From NCBI RefSeq assembly GCF_001279525.1, contig NZ_LGDY01000093.1, forward strand, positions 107,980 to 171,979: a DNA stretch of 64,000 nucleotides. The letters are read 5' to 3'. Positions within the stretch are counted from its first letter, which is position 1, and the number at the start of each line of letters is the position of its first letter. The DNA is from Nocardia sp. NRRL S-836. Its GTDB lineage: Bacteria > Actinomycetota > Actinomycetes > Mycobacteriales > Pseudonocardiaceae. Position numbers and translations under genes: made by a program. The notes under the pieces are model-generated. The model saw only the letters and a list, made by a program, of their open reading frames with translations. It searched no databases and had not been told where the DNA came from. Below, piece by piece: positions 26,478 through 33,967 of this stretch.

Positions 26478-27663
26478 GGCGGCCCGCCTTCGAGGTCGTC
26501 CCGAGCAGCGTCGGGGTGGCGGCGAGGGTCAGCAGGCCGAGGACGGGGTAGGCCCAGCCGAGTGCGGCGAGCGGCCAGGGTCTCGGGATCTCCCAGATCG
26601 ACGGTTGCCGGTCGACGAGGAACGTGATGAGGTCCGTGCCGGTCACGACGACCCAGGCGCCGGCCAGTGCGAGTGACGCACGGCCCGTGACGCCGTAAAC
26701 GAGCCACAGCACCACCGGGATCACCCACAGCCAGTGGTGACTCCACGAGATCGGCGAGACGAGCAGGCCGAACAGCTGTACGGCGAGCACGGCGGCAAGC
26801 GTGTCCGACGCGCGCACGGCCGAGCGCAGAGCGAACCACGTCAGTGCACCGGACACGGCCGCCGCGAGCAGCCACGGCCAGGACGTCTCGACGTCGTGGC
26901 CGAGGGAGCGGGACAGGGCGCCGCGCAGCGACTGGTTGATCGCGGAGCCCACCGGGCCCACGCGGTCGGCGGCGCCGAGCAGCTCGAACCAGTAGCGCCA
27001 CGAGTCCGCGGCGGACACCAGGAAGCCGATGGCCACGGTCAGCGCGAAGCCCGTGAACGACCACGCGGCCGCGGCGAACCTCCGCGTGGCCAGGAAGTAC
27101 AGACCCGTGATCGCCGGGGTCAGCTTCAGGCCCGCGCCCACGCCGACGCCCAGGCCCGCCACGGAGTTCCGGGTGGCCACCGCGGCTGCGAACACGCCGG
27201 CCACCAGCACCAGGTTGATCTGGCCGAAGTCGAGCGTCTTGCGCACCGGCTCGCACCACAGCGCCAGCCCCGTCCACAGCAGTGCGCGCCGCGGGTCGTG
27301 GCCGATCTTCGGCGTTAGCACCGCCAGGGCCGTCCGCACGAGCCACCACAGGCACAGCAGCGACAGCAGCTGCCAGACGATCCGCGCCGCGAGCCACGGC
27401 AGCGCCGACAGCGGCAGGAACACCACCGCCCCGAACGGCGGGTAGGTGAACGGCAGCGGGAAGTCCGCCGTGAACGGCATGCTGACCGAGTAGAGCCGGT
27501 CGCTCAGCACGTTCGGGGCGAGGCTCCAGTACACCTTCAGGTCGATCATCCCCCAGCTCTCGGGGAACGTCAGCCGCCACGCGTAGCCGGCGAGGGACAG
27601 GCCCAGCACCAGCGGCGCGAACCGCAGCACGCGGGCCTCGACGACGCGCAACCGCTCGGTCAC
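26455..27663 (-). CDS. GT87 family membrane glycosyltransferase (DUF2029)
   Basis: A 402-aa paralogue of the adjacent gene with the same landmarks: MIDLKVYWSLAPNVL, DFPLPFTYPPFGAVVFLP, LDFGQINLVL, NQSLRGALSRSLGHDV and SPISWSHHWLW. The invariant Asp in the first outside loop is present. The two genes form a tandem, translationally coupled pair, so they may add successive mannose-like residues or form a heteromer. Confidence 0.85.
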   Translation of the reverse strand: MTERLRVVEARVLRFAPLVLGLSLAGYAWRLTFPESWGMIDLKVYWSLAPNVLSDRLYSVSMPFTADFPLPFTYPPFGAVVFLPLSALPWLAARIVWQLLSLLCLWWLVRTALAVLTPKIGHDPRRALLWTGLALWCEPVRKTLDFGQINLVLVAGVFAAAVATRNSVAGLGVGVGAGLKLTPAITGLYFLATRRFAAAAWSFTGFALTVAIGFLVSAADSWRYWFELLGAADRVGPVGSAINQSLRGALSRSLGHDVETSWPWLLAAAVSGALTWFALRSAVRASDTLAAVLAVQLFGLLVSPISWSHHWLWVIPVVLWLVYGVTGRASLALAGAWVVVTGTDLITFLVDRQPSIWEIPRPWPLAALGWAYPVLGLLTLAATPTLLGTTSKAGRRAHTREV

Positions 27664-27865
27664 CGGTTCCTCCCACCACAGGGCTACAGGGCCACCACAG
27701 GGCCATCACCGAGGCCACCCTCTGGAGTTCCACAGCCCGGGACCATGCAAGCGCAAGATCGGCCCCGAGGCCACGGAGAACCGGCCGCAAGATCGAAGTC
27801 ACATTTCCCGCGGGTCCCACGAACCGGTGGTTTTTCCCCGGTGAACCGACCGCGTGACGTTTCGC

Positions 27866-27900
27866 GGACGAACGTGTCCAAGGAGGGGACACGGACGAAC
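27866..27900. promoter_or_regulatory. Repeat-bearing promoter region of the sigma/Asp23 operon
   Basis: The octamer GGACGAAC occurs twice (27866-27873 and 27893-27900), 27 bp apart. Between them is an inverted repeat, GTGTCC (27874-27879) and GGACAC (27887-27892). It lies just before the ECF sigma start and could be a self-recognised promoter or an operator. This is positional inference only. Confidence 0.4.
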
Positions 27901-27914
27901 AGGTGGGAGCAGCC

Positions 27915-28469
27915 ATGAGCGTGGAGGCCGCCGCACTCGACGATGCCACGTTGGTGGCGCGGTCCCGTGACGGCGACATGCGCGCCTACGAGCTGCTGGT
28001 GCGCCGCTACCAGGGACAGATGTACCGGCTGGCGTTGCGCGTGGTGGGGAGTGCGGGCGACGCGGAGGACGTGGTGCAGGACGTGTTCCTGACCGCGTGG
28101 CGCCGGTTGGGGCAGCTCAACGACGACGCGGCGTTCGTGGGGTGGCTCTACCGCACGGCGACGAACAGGTGCCTGAACGTGCTGCGGCAGCGCAGGCCGG
28201 TGGCCGACGTCGAGCTCGACGAGCAGCCGTCGGTGGCGCCGCGGGAACGGCCGGAACGGGCGGTGGAGGTGAGCGCGCAGATGGACGCGCTGGCGGTGGC
28301 GTTGCGGGCGCTCACGCCCGAACAGCGCGCGTGCTGGGTGCTGCGCGAGGTGCACGGCCGGTCGTACGACGAGATCGCCGGGGCGATCGGCACCACGCAG
28401 CAGGCGGTGCGCGGAAGGCTCGCGCGTGCGCGCGCACAACTCGCGGAGGTGATGGCGCCGTGGAGGTGA
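27915..28469 (+). CDS. ECF-type RNA polymerase sigma factor
   Basis: A 184-aa protein. Region 2 (about residues 10-80) shows YELLVRRYQGQMYRLALRVV and GDAEDVVQDVFLTAWRRL. Region 4 (about 120-175) shows LRALTPEQRACWVLREVHGR and YDEIAGAIGTTQQAVRGRLA. ATG 27915 has GGGAG upstream. The next gene overlaps by 10 bp and carries a zinc anti-sigma motif, so this is a sigma/anti-sigma pair heading the Asp23 operon. Confidence 0.9.
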   Translation: MSVEAAALDDATLVARSRDGDMRAYELLVRRYQGQMYRLALRVVGSAGDAEDVVQDVFLTAWRRLGQLNDDAAFVGWLYRTATNRCLNVLRQRRPVADVELDEQPSVAPRERPERAVEVSAQMDALAVALRALTPEQRACWVLREVHGRSYDEIAGAIGTTQQAVRGRLARARAQLAEVMAPWR

Positions 28470-29008
28470 CGGCGGACTACGCCCTGCCCTGTGGGCGGGA
28501 CGTGGAACAGGTCTGGGAGACGATCGAGACCGCCGACGAGCACACCCGGCGGTGTCCCCACTGCGCGGCGGTGCGCGAGAGCCTGCTGGTGCTGCGGGCG
28601 GCCACGCTGGAGATGGCGAGCGAACGCGTCGAACCACCGTCCGACCTGGTCAGCAGGGTGATGTCGGCGGTGCGGGCGGACGCGCGGCGCGGTGACGCCG
28701 TGCCGCTGCCCAGCGGCGGCACCGACCCGGCGCGGATCAGCACGCGGGCGATCGCGGCGGTGCTGCGGTTCGCGGCGGACGGGGTCGACGGCGTGCGGGC
28801 GCGCGGGTGCCGGGTCAGCGAGGCGGCCGAGTCGAGCGAGGCGGACCCGGTGATCGAGGTGGAGCTGAGCATCGCGATCGCGGTGGGACCGGCCACGGCG
28901 CGGACGTTCGACGTGGTGCGGGAACGGGTGATCGCGGCGGCCTCCGCCCGCATCGGCGTGCGGCTGGCGCGGCTCGACCTCGTCGTGTCCGACGTGCTCG
29001 AAGGGTGA
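28460..29008 (+). CDS. Zinc anti-sigma (ZAS-like) / Asp23-like fusion
   Basis: A 182-aa protein. The N-terminus has C near residue 11 and then EHTRRCPHCAAV at about 28-39, giving an HxxxCxxC motif as in zinc-binding anti-sigma factors. A linker follows. From about residue 90 it reads ARISTRAIAAVLRFAADGVD ... IEVELSIAIAVG ... RVIAAASARIGVRLARLDLV, the Asp23/Gls24 fold. No membrane segment is present, unlike most ZAS proteins, so it may be a soluble anti-sigma factor tethered through the Asp23 assembly. GTG 28460 overlaps the sigma stop by 10 bp. Confidence 0.75.
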   Translation: MEVTADYALPCGRDVEQVWETIETADEHTRRCPHCAAVRESLLVLRAATLEMASERVEPPSDLVSRVMSAVRADARRGDAVPLPSGGTDPARISTRAIAAVLRFAADGVDGVRARGCRVSEAAESSEADPVIEVELSIAIAVGPATARTFDVVRERVIAAASARIGVRLARLDLVVSDVLEG

Positions 29009-29370
29009 CCGGGGTGCTCGAAACTCTCGAAACGGTCGTGGCGGCGCCGGTGGTGGCCGCGGTGGCGGTGCACGCGGCGCAGCGGGTGCCCGGCGTGCGG
29101 GTGCAGCCGGGGGTCGCGGGGCTGGTCGGCTCCGTGGTCCGCACCGCGCGCCAGCACGTGAAGGGGCTGAACCCGGCGCCCGTCGAAGGGGTCCGGGTGC
29201 GGTACGCGGAGGCCGCCGTGCAGCTGGAGGTGGACGTGGTGATCTCGGGTGACGACCAGGCCGCCGCCGTGGCGCGGGCGGTGCAGCGGTCCGTGCGCGC
29301 GGTGGTGCCGGAACTGACCGGCGTCGCGGTGGAGTCGGTGCTGGTGACGGTGGTGGACGTCGCGTGCTGA
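29005..29370 (+). CDS. Asp23/Gls24-like protein
   Basis: A 121-aa protein with the Asp23 pattern: VAAVAVHAAQRVPGVRVQPG, VEGVRVRYAEAAVQLEVDVV and AVQRSVRAVVPELTGVAVES. It starts at a GTG overlapping the TGA of the ZAS-Asp23 gene (GTGA). It lacks charged N- and C-tails, so it is close to the bare domain. Confidence 0.75.
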   Translation: MTGVLETLETVVAAPVVAAVAVHAAQRVPGVRVQPGVAGLVGSVVRTARQHVKGLNPAPVEGVRVRYAEAAVQLEVDVVISGDDQAAAVARAVQRSVRAVVPELTGVAVESVLVTVVDVAC

Positions 29371-29675
29371 TCGTGGAGGAGCTGCTCAAGGCGCTGCGCA
29401 AGGTCGAGGGGCTGCGGCCGTCGACGCCGGCGTTGTCGGTGCGCGTGCCGTGGGACGTCGACGGGCTCGCGGTGGACGTGGCGGACGACCTGGTGTGCGT
29501 GCGGGTGGTGGCGACGCGGTTGCCGTTGCCCGCGCTGCTGGCGGAGGCGGGTGCCGTGCTGCGGACCGCTCTCGCCGGCACGCGGTGGGAGTCGGCGCGG
29601 CTGCGGCTCGTCGTGACCGATGTGGACGGAGACGCCCTGGACGGTTCACGGCCGGATCACCCGATCAGGCCGTGA
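29364..29675 (+). CDS. Small protein of the Asp23 operon, unknown function
   Basis: A 103-aa protein starting at a GTG overlapping the preceding stop by 7 nt. It has VEELLKALRKVEGLRPSTPA, a strand-rich middle (VDGLAVDVADDLVCVRVVAT) and a C-terminal LRLVVTDVDGDAL. It may be a diverged Asp23-type fold, but I cannot assign it by motif. The operon position argues for a role in the same complex. Confidence 0.6.
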   Translation: MLIVEELLKALRKVEGLRPSTPALSVRVPWDVDGLAVDVADDLVCVRVVATRLPLPALLAEAGAVLRTALAGTRWESARLRLVVTDVDGDALDGSRPDHPIRP

Positions 29676-29734
29676 CATTCCCGGATCGGCGGTGTCTTTC
29701 AGGTGTGGACGGTGCTTCGAAGGAAGGAACGACG

Positions 29735-30208
29735 ATGACCACGCAGACTGCGGAGAAGAACAGCGCGGAGAAGAACAGCGCGGTGGGCAGCGGCACGAGC
29801 AAGCTCGTCACCGACCGGGGCACGACCACCATCTCGGAGGTGGTGGTGCAGAAGGTCGCCGGCCTCGCGGCCCGCGAGATCAAGGGCGTGCACGCGCTCG
29901 GCGGCGGTGCGACGAGGGCGCTGAGCGCGTTGCGCGAGCGGATCCCCGGCGCCACGGCCAGCGCCGGCCAGGGCGTGTCGGTCGAGGTGGGCGAACGCCA
30001 GGCCGCGGTCGACCTTGAGCTCGTCGTCGACTACGGCGTGCCGATCGCGGACCTCGCGAAGTCGGTGCGCGGCAACGTGATCGCCGCTATCGAGCAGATC
30101 ACCGGCCTTGAGGTGGTCGAGGTCAACATCAACGTCAACGACGTGTACATCCCGGCCGACGACGACGGCGGCGCCGAGCCCGAGTCCGGCGGCAGCCGCG
30201 TCCAGTGA
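29735..30208 (+). CDS. Asp23/Gls24 family envelope stress protein
   Basis: A 157-aa protein, the clearest Asp23 member here: TTTISEVVVQKVAGLAAREI, KGVHALGGGATRALSALRER, AVDLELVVDYGVPIADLAKS and AIEQITGLEVVEVNINVNDV. It has the usual charged tails and an AAGGAAGGA ribosome site. In Staphylococcus, Asp23 lies under the membrane, anchored by AmaP; an AmaP-like protein is encoded at the end of this operon. A hairpin follows the gene, so it may be made in excess over downstream products. Confidence 0.9.
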   Translation: MTTQTAEKNSAEKNSAVGSGTSKLVTDRGTTTISEVVVQKVAGLAAREIKGVHALGGGATRALSALRERIPGATASAGQGVSVEVGERQAAVDLELVVDYGVPIADLAKSVRGNVIAAIEQITGLEVVEVNINVNDVYIPADDDGGAEPESGGSRVQ

Positions 30209-30214
30209 GTCCTG

Positions 30215-30248
30215 CCCGCCGCCTCTCCGTCGGGGGCGAGGCGGCGGG
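30215..30248 (+). terminator. Intra-operon hairpin after asp23-type gene
   Basis: CCCGCCGCCTC (30215-30225) pairs perfectly with GAGGCGGCGGG (30238-30248) across a 12-nt loop and is followed by TTTCCC. It may partly terminate or stabilise the upstream message within the operon. Confidence 0.6.
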
Positions 30249-30276
30249 TTTCCCATCGTGGCGAAGGAGAACGGCA

Positions 30277-30453
30277 ATGACCACGACCGCATTGGGACTG
30301 CTGACGGGCCTGGCACTGGGCCTCGCGGCGGCGTTCGGCGGCTTCAGCGCCTTCCTGCTCGTGCTGGTGTTCGGCGCGCTCGGCCTGGTCGCGGGCCGGG
30401 TGGCCGAGGGCAAGCTGGATCTGGCGCAGCTGCTCGGCAGGGACAGGGACTGA
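30277..30453 (+). CDS. DUF2273-like small membrane protein
   Basis: A 58-aa protein with two tightly spaced hydrophobic helices (GLLTGLALGLAAAFGGFSAF and LLVLVFGALGLVAGRVAEGK) and a short charged tail. Size, helical hairpin and position in a gls24-type operon match DUF2273 proteins. GGAG lies upstream of ATG 30277. It probably sits with AmaP in the membrane as part of the Asp23 scaffold. Confidence 0.75.
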   Translation: MTTTALGLLTGLALGLAAAFGGFSAFLLVLVFGALGLVAGRVAEGKLDLAQLLGRDRD

Positions 30454-30457
30454 GCCG

Positions 30458-30778
30458 ATGACGACCACGCTCACCGTGCCGCAGCGCGGCACCACCACGG
30501 TGGCCGACCGCGCCGTCGGCCGGATCGCGACCCGCGCGGCGCACGAGGTCGCCGGTGTCGCGGCCGCCACCGCCGGCGCGCACGTGACCGGCGGGGTGGC
30601 CGCGCTCGACGTGCGGCTGGACCTGCACTACCCCGCGCCGGTGGCGGCGACGACCGCCGCGGTCCGCGCGCACCTGGCCGACCGGGTGGGTGCGCTCACC
30701 GGGCTCACCGTGTCCGTTGTGGACGTTGCGGTGACCGAGCTGCGGACGGCGGCCCAGGCGACCGGGAGGGTGCGATGA
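30458..30778 (+). CDS. Asp23/Gls24 family protein
   Basis: A 106-aa Asp23-type domain: TTTVADRAVGRIATRAAHEV, AALDVRLDLHYPAPVAATTA and DRVGALTGLTVSVVDVAVTE. It follows the DUF2273 gene by 4 bp and overlaps the next start (ATGA). It is shorter than the 157-aa member and lacks its charged N-tail. Confidence 0.82.
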   Translation: MTTTLTVPQRGTTTVADRAVGRIATRAAHEVAGVAAATAGAHVTGGVAALDVRLDLHYPAPVAATTAAVRAHLADRVGALTGLTVSVVDVAVTELRTAAQATGRVR

Positions 30779-31293
30779 CCCGCCGGTCACGCCGGTCGTT
30801 GCCGGCCGTTCTCACCGCGCTGGTGCTGCTCGCCGTGTGCGCGCTGGTCGCCGTGTGCGCGATCCAGCTAGCGATGGGCGGGACACCGCTCATCTCCTAC
30901 TCCGCGGTGGCCGACACGTTGCACGGAACATCGTGGGCCGCAAGGGAAGTGCTGATCGCCGCCGCCGTCGCGGCCGCCGCCGGGCTGGTGCTCGTGCTGG
31001 TGGCGGTCGTGCCGGGGCGGTCGCGGACGGCGGCGCTGGACGAGCGCACGTCGGTGTCCCGGCGGGGACTGCGCAACGCGGTGCGGGCGGCCGCGCGGGT
31101 GGACGGCGTCGAGTCGGCGGCGGTCCGGGTCGCGCGCAGCCGGGTCAAGGCCGCCGTGCGGACCCGGCGCACCAACACCGAGGGCCTCGCCGACACCGTG
31201 CGCGAGTCGGTGCAGCGGCGGCTGGCGGAGATCGCGCTCGCCCGCACGCCGCGGGTCGTCGTGCGGGTCAAGGCTTCCAGGGGTGCGTCGTGA
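30775..31293 (+). CDS. DUF6286-type membrane protein of Asp23 operon
   Basis: A 172-aa protein with two membrane helices (VLTALVLLAVCALVAVCAIQ and a segment near residues 60-78) and a C-terminal soluble domain rich in Arg (TSVSRRGLRNAVRAAARVDG, RTPRVVVRVKAS). This matches the DUF6286 proteins found only in actinomycete Asp23 operons. ATG overlaps the previous stop and the stop overlaps the next GTG, so it is coupled on both sides. Confidence 0.78.
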   Translation: MTRRSRRSLPAVLTALVLLAVCALVAVCAIQLAMGGTPLISYSAVADTLHGTSWAAREVLIAAAVAAAAGLVLVLVAVVPGRSRTAALDERTSVSRRGLRNAVRAAARVDGVESAAVRVARSRVKAAVRTRRTNTEGLADTVRESVQRRLAEIALARTPRVVVRVKASRGAS

Positions 31294-31829
31294 ACCGGGT
31301 GCTGCTGTCGCTGTGCGGTCTGGTGCTGCTGGCCGCGGGCGGGGCCGCCGGTGCCGCACACCTCGGCCGGATCCCGCGGCTCGATCCGCAGGCCCCGCTC
31401 GTTCCGGGAACGGCGCTGCCACCCACGTGGGTGTTCGTGGTCACCGCCGCGGTGGCGGTCGTGCTCGGCCTGCTGTGCGTGCGCTGGTTGCTGGCCCAGG
31501 TCCCGCGCACGCCGACGACGACGTGGCGGTGGACCGGTGACAACGGCTCGACGCGGATGTCCACCGGGGTCGCGGCCGCGCCGCTGGCCGAGGAGATCGG
31601 CGGCTATCCCGGCGTGCGCAAGGTGGAGGCCGCGCTGACCGGGCCGCACACCGCGCCCCGGCTCGCGCTGGTGGTGCGCGCCCACGGCGACGCCGACCTG
31701 CGGGAGATCCGGCGCCGCATCGACGACGAGGCCGTGCCCCGGCTGCGTGCGGCGCTGGAGTCGCCGGACCTCACCGCGACCGTGGAGTTCCGGCTCGCGG
31801 CGACCACGGCCGACACAAGGGTCTCCTGA
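31290..31829 (+). CDS. amaP: AmaP-like alkaline shock membrane anchor
   Basis: A 179-aa protein. Two membrane helices (VLLSLCGLVLLAAGGAAGAA and WVFVVTAAVAVVLGLLCVRW) flank a short outside loop. A cytoplasmic C-domain (MSTGVAAAPLAEEIGGYPGV ... LALVVRAHGDADLREIRRRI) has an Asp23-like fold. This is the AmaP architecture, which anchors Asp23 to the membrane. It is the last gene of the operon; GTG overlaps the preceding stop. Confidence 0.82.
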   Translation: MNRVLLSLCGLVLLAAGGAAGAAHLGRIPRLDPQAPLVPGTALPPTWVFVVTAAVAVVLGLLCVRWLLAQVPRTPTTTWRWTGDNGSTRMSTGVAAAPLAEEIGGYPGVRKVEAALTGPHTAPRLALVVRAHGDADLREIRRRIDDEAVPRLRAALESPDLTATVEFRLAATTADTRVS

Positions 31830-31890
31830 GCCGGGCCTCCGGCTTCGGCGCTGACCGGGACTACTCCTCGCAGCTGCCCGGATTCGCCGC

Positions 31891-32553
31891 TCAGACCTGG
31901 TCGGCCAGCCGTTCGACGTCCGCGGTCTTCCCGGCGACGATCACCACGTCGCCGTGCTCGACCACGGTGTCGGCGGTGGCGTAGGTGAAGCCCTCACCGG
32001 CGCGCTTGACGCCGACGACGGTGACGCCGTACTTGGCCCGCAGCTTGCTCTTGCCGAGCGGGTGCCCGATGGCCTCGCGCGGCGGCCGCAGCTTGACCAT
32101 GGCGTAGTCGTCCTCGAACTCGATGTAGTCCAGCATGCGGCCGGTGACCATGTGGGCCACGCGTTCGCCCATCTCGTGCTCGGGCAGCACGACGTGGTGG
32201 GCGCCGATGCGTTCGAGGATGCGGCGGTGCTCGTGGCTGATCGCCTTGGCCCAGATCGTCGGGACGCCGAAGTCGGCGAGGACCGCGGTGGTGAGGATGC
32301 TGGCTTCGAGGTTCGTGCCGATGCCCACGACCGCGCGCTGGAACTCGTCGACACCGAGCTGGCGCATGACCTCGGCGTCGGTGCTGTCGGCGACCACGGC
32401 GTGGGTGAGGTCGTCGGCGTGCCGCTGGACCAGCGCCGGGTCGGACTCGATCGCCATGACCTCGGTGCCCTGCGACATGAGCTCCAGCGCGACCGAGCTG
32501 CCGAACCGGCCCAGCCCGATCACGACGACACGGGATGCCTGCCTATCCGACAA
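31891..32553 (-). CDS. TrkA/KtrA-type potassium channel RCK subunit
   Basis: A 220-aa protein. The RCK_N domain has the Rossmann motif VVVIGLGRFGSSVALEL, then MAIESDP with the acidic residue at the end of beta 2, and VVADSTDAEVM. RCK_C covers about 140-218 (MVKLRPPREAIGHPLGKSKL). It gates the KtrB/TrkH pore in response to nucleotide. Its start overlaps the pore gene by 11 bp, so both subunits are made together. Confidence 0.92.
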   Translation of the reverse strand: MSDRQASRVVVIGLGRFGSSVALELMSQGTEVMAIESDPALVQRHADDLTHAVVADSTDAEVMRQLGVDEFQRAVVGIGTNLEASILTTAVLADFGVPTIWAKAISHEHRRILERIGAHHVVLPEHEMGERVAHMVTGRMLDYIEFEDDYAMVKLRPPREAIGHPLGKSKLRAKYGVTVVGVKRAGEGFTYATADTVVEHGDVVIVAGKTADVERLADQV

Positions 32554-33892
32554 TGGGTCGCTCCTCGGGTAGCTCGTAGCGTCGCCGGCGTTCGCGCAGC
32601 GCGAGCGCCGACACCAGTGTGATCGACCCGACCCGTCCGGCGAACATCAGGACGATGACCACCAGCTGCGCGCTGACCGGCAGCCGGCCCGTGATGCCGG
32701 TCGACATGCCGACCCCGCCGAACGCCGACGCGGTCTCGAACAGCACGTCGTCGAGCCGGAAGCCGGTGGTGGCGAGCAGGAACAGCGTCGCGGCCATCAC
32801 CACGCCGATCCCCAGCAACGCCACCGTGACCGCCTGCCGCTGCACCTCGGCGCTGATCTTGCGGCCCATGACGTGCACACTCGGCTCGGCCCGCACCTCG
32901 GCCAGCAGCACGAACGCGATCAACGCGAACGTGGTGACCTTGATGCCACCCGTCGTGCCCGCGCTGCCGCCGCCGATGAACATCAGCACGTCGTTGACGA
33001 GCAGCGTGGCCGGTTGCAGCTGGGCGATGTCGATGGTGTTGAACCCCGCCGTGCCGGGCATGACGCCGTGGAACAGTCCGATGAGGAGCTTGTCCGCGAC
33101 GCCGTACGGCCCGAGCGTGCCCGCCTTCGCCCACTCGACGACGAGCACCACGAGCGTCCCGAACGCCATCAGCCCCAGGTAGACCGGCACCGTGATCTTG
33201 GTGTGGAGCGACCACCGGCGCTTGCGCTGCCGCTTGCCACGCAGCACCTCGAACAGCACCGGGAACCCGAGCCCACCCGTCACGGCGACCACGACGATCG
33301 TCAGGCACACCCACGGATCCGTGGCGAACCGCATGAGGTTGTCCGGGTGCAGCGCGAGCCCGACGCTGTTGAACGCCGACACCGAGTGGAACACACCCTC
33401 GTACAACGCCCGCCCCGGCGACATGCCGTAGCCGAGCCAGAACCGCGCCGCCAGCACGAGCGCGCCGGCCGCCTCGACCGCGAGGCTGATGAGGACGACC
33501 CCCGACACGAGCTCGCGGACGTGCCCGAGGTTGAGCGTGTTCGTCTCGGTCTTGACGGTGAGCTGCATGTGCAGCCCGAGCCGGTGCGACACCAGCAACG
33601 CCAGCACCGAGGCCATCGTCATGATCCCGAAGCCGCCGACCTGGCACAGCGTCAGCAGCACGACCTCGCCGAACGTGGACCAGTGCGACGCCGTGTCGAC
33701 GACGGCCAGCCCGGTGCCGGTGATGCCGGAGACCGCGGTGAACAGGGCGGTCATGAAGGTGGTCGTGCGGCCGGGTTCGGTGGCGACGGGGAGCAGGAAC
33801 AGGACCGTCCCGACGGCCGTGGCGGCCAGGAAGGCGAGGACGACGAGGCGGGCGGGGTGCCGCCAGCCGGACATGACCGGGCCGGTGATCAC
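32543..33892 (-). CDS. TrkH/KtrB potassium transporter pore subunit
   Basis: A 449-aa membrane protein with four M-P-M repeats. Selectivity filter-like segments are visible as TAVSGITGTGLAVVDTASHW, SAFNSVGLALHPD, TAGFNTIDIAQL and SAFGGVGMSTGITG. The length fits KtrB better than the longer TrkH. It works with the RCK protein encoded immediately downstream. Confidence 0.92.
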   Translation of the reverse strand: MITGPVMSGWRHPARLVVLAFLAATAVGTVLFLLPVATEPGRTTTFMTALFTAVSGITGTGLAVVDTASHWSTFGEVVLLTLCQVGGFGIMTMASVLALLVSHRLGLHMQLTVKTETNTLNLGHVRELVSGVVLISLAVEAAGALVLAARFWLGYGMSPGRALYEGVFHSVSAFNSVGLALHPDNLMRFATDPWVCLTIVVVAVTGGLGFPVLFEVLRGKRQRKRRWSLHTKITVPVYLGLMAFGTLVVLVVEWAKAGTLGPYGVADKLLIGLFHGVMPGTAGFNTIDIAQLQPATLLVNDVLMFIGGGSAGTTGGIKVTTFALIAFVLLAEVRAEPSVHVMGRKISAEVQRQAVTVALLGIGVVMAATLFLLATTGFRLDDVLFETASAFGGVGMSTGITGRLPVSAQLVVIVLMFAGRVGSITLVSALALRERRRRYELPEERPIVG

Positions 33893-33967
33893 CGGGTCAG
33901 CCTAGGTGAGCGCGGTTCGGCCGGATTGGGGGGACATGACCGGCGTCGCGACGCACCCGGCGCCGCC

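Noticed and set aside
29005..29675. Possible gas-vesicle genes
   Set aside because: Gas-vesicle clusters show GvpA/J/L/F motifs; here the flanking Asp23, DUF2273, DUF6286 and AmaP genes define an Asp23 operon.
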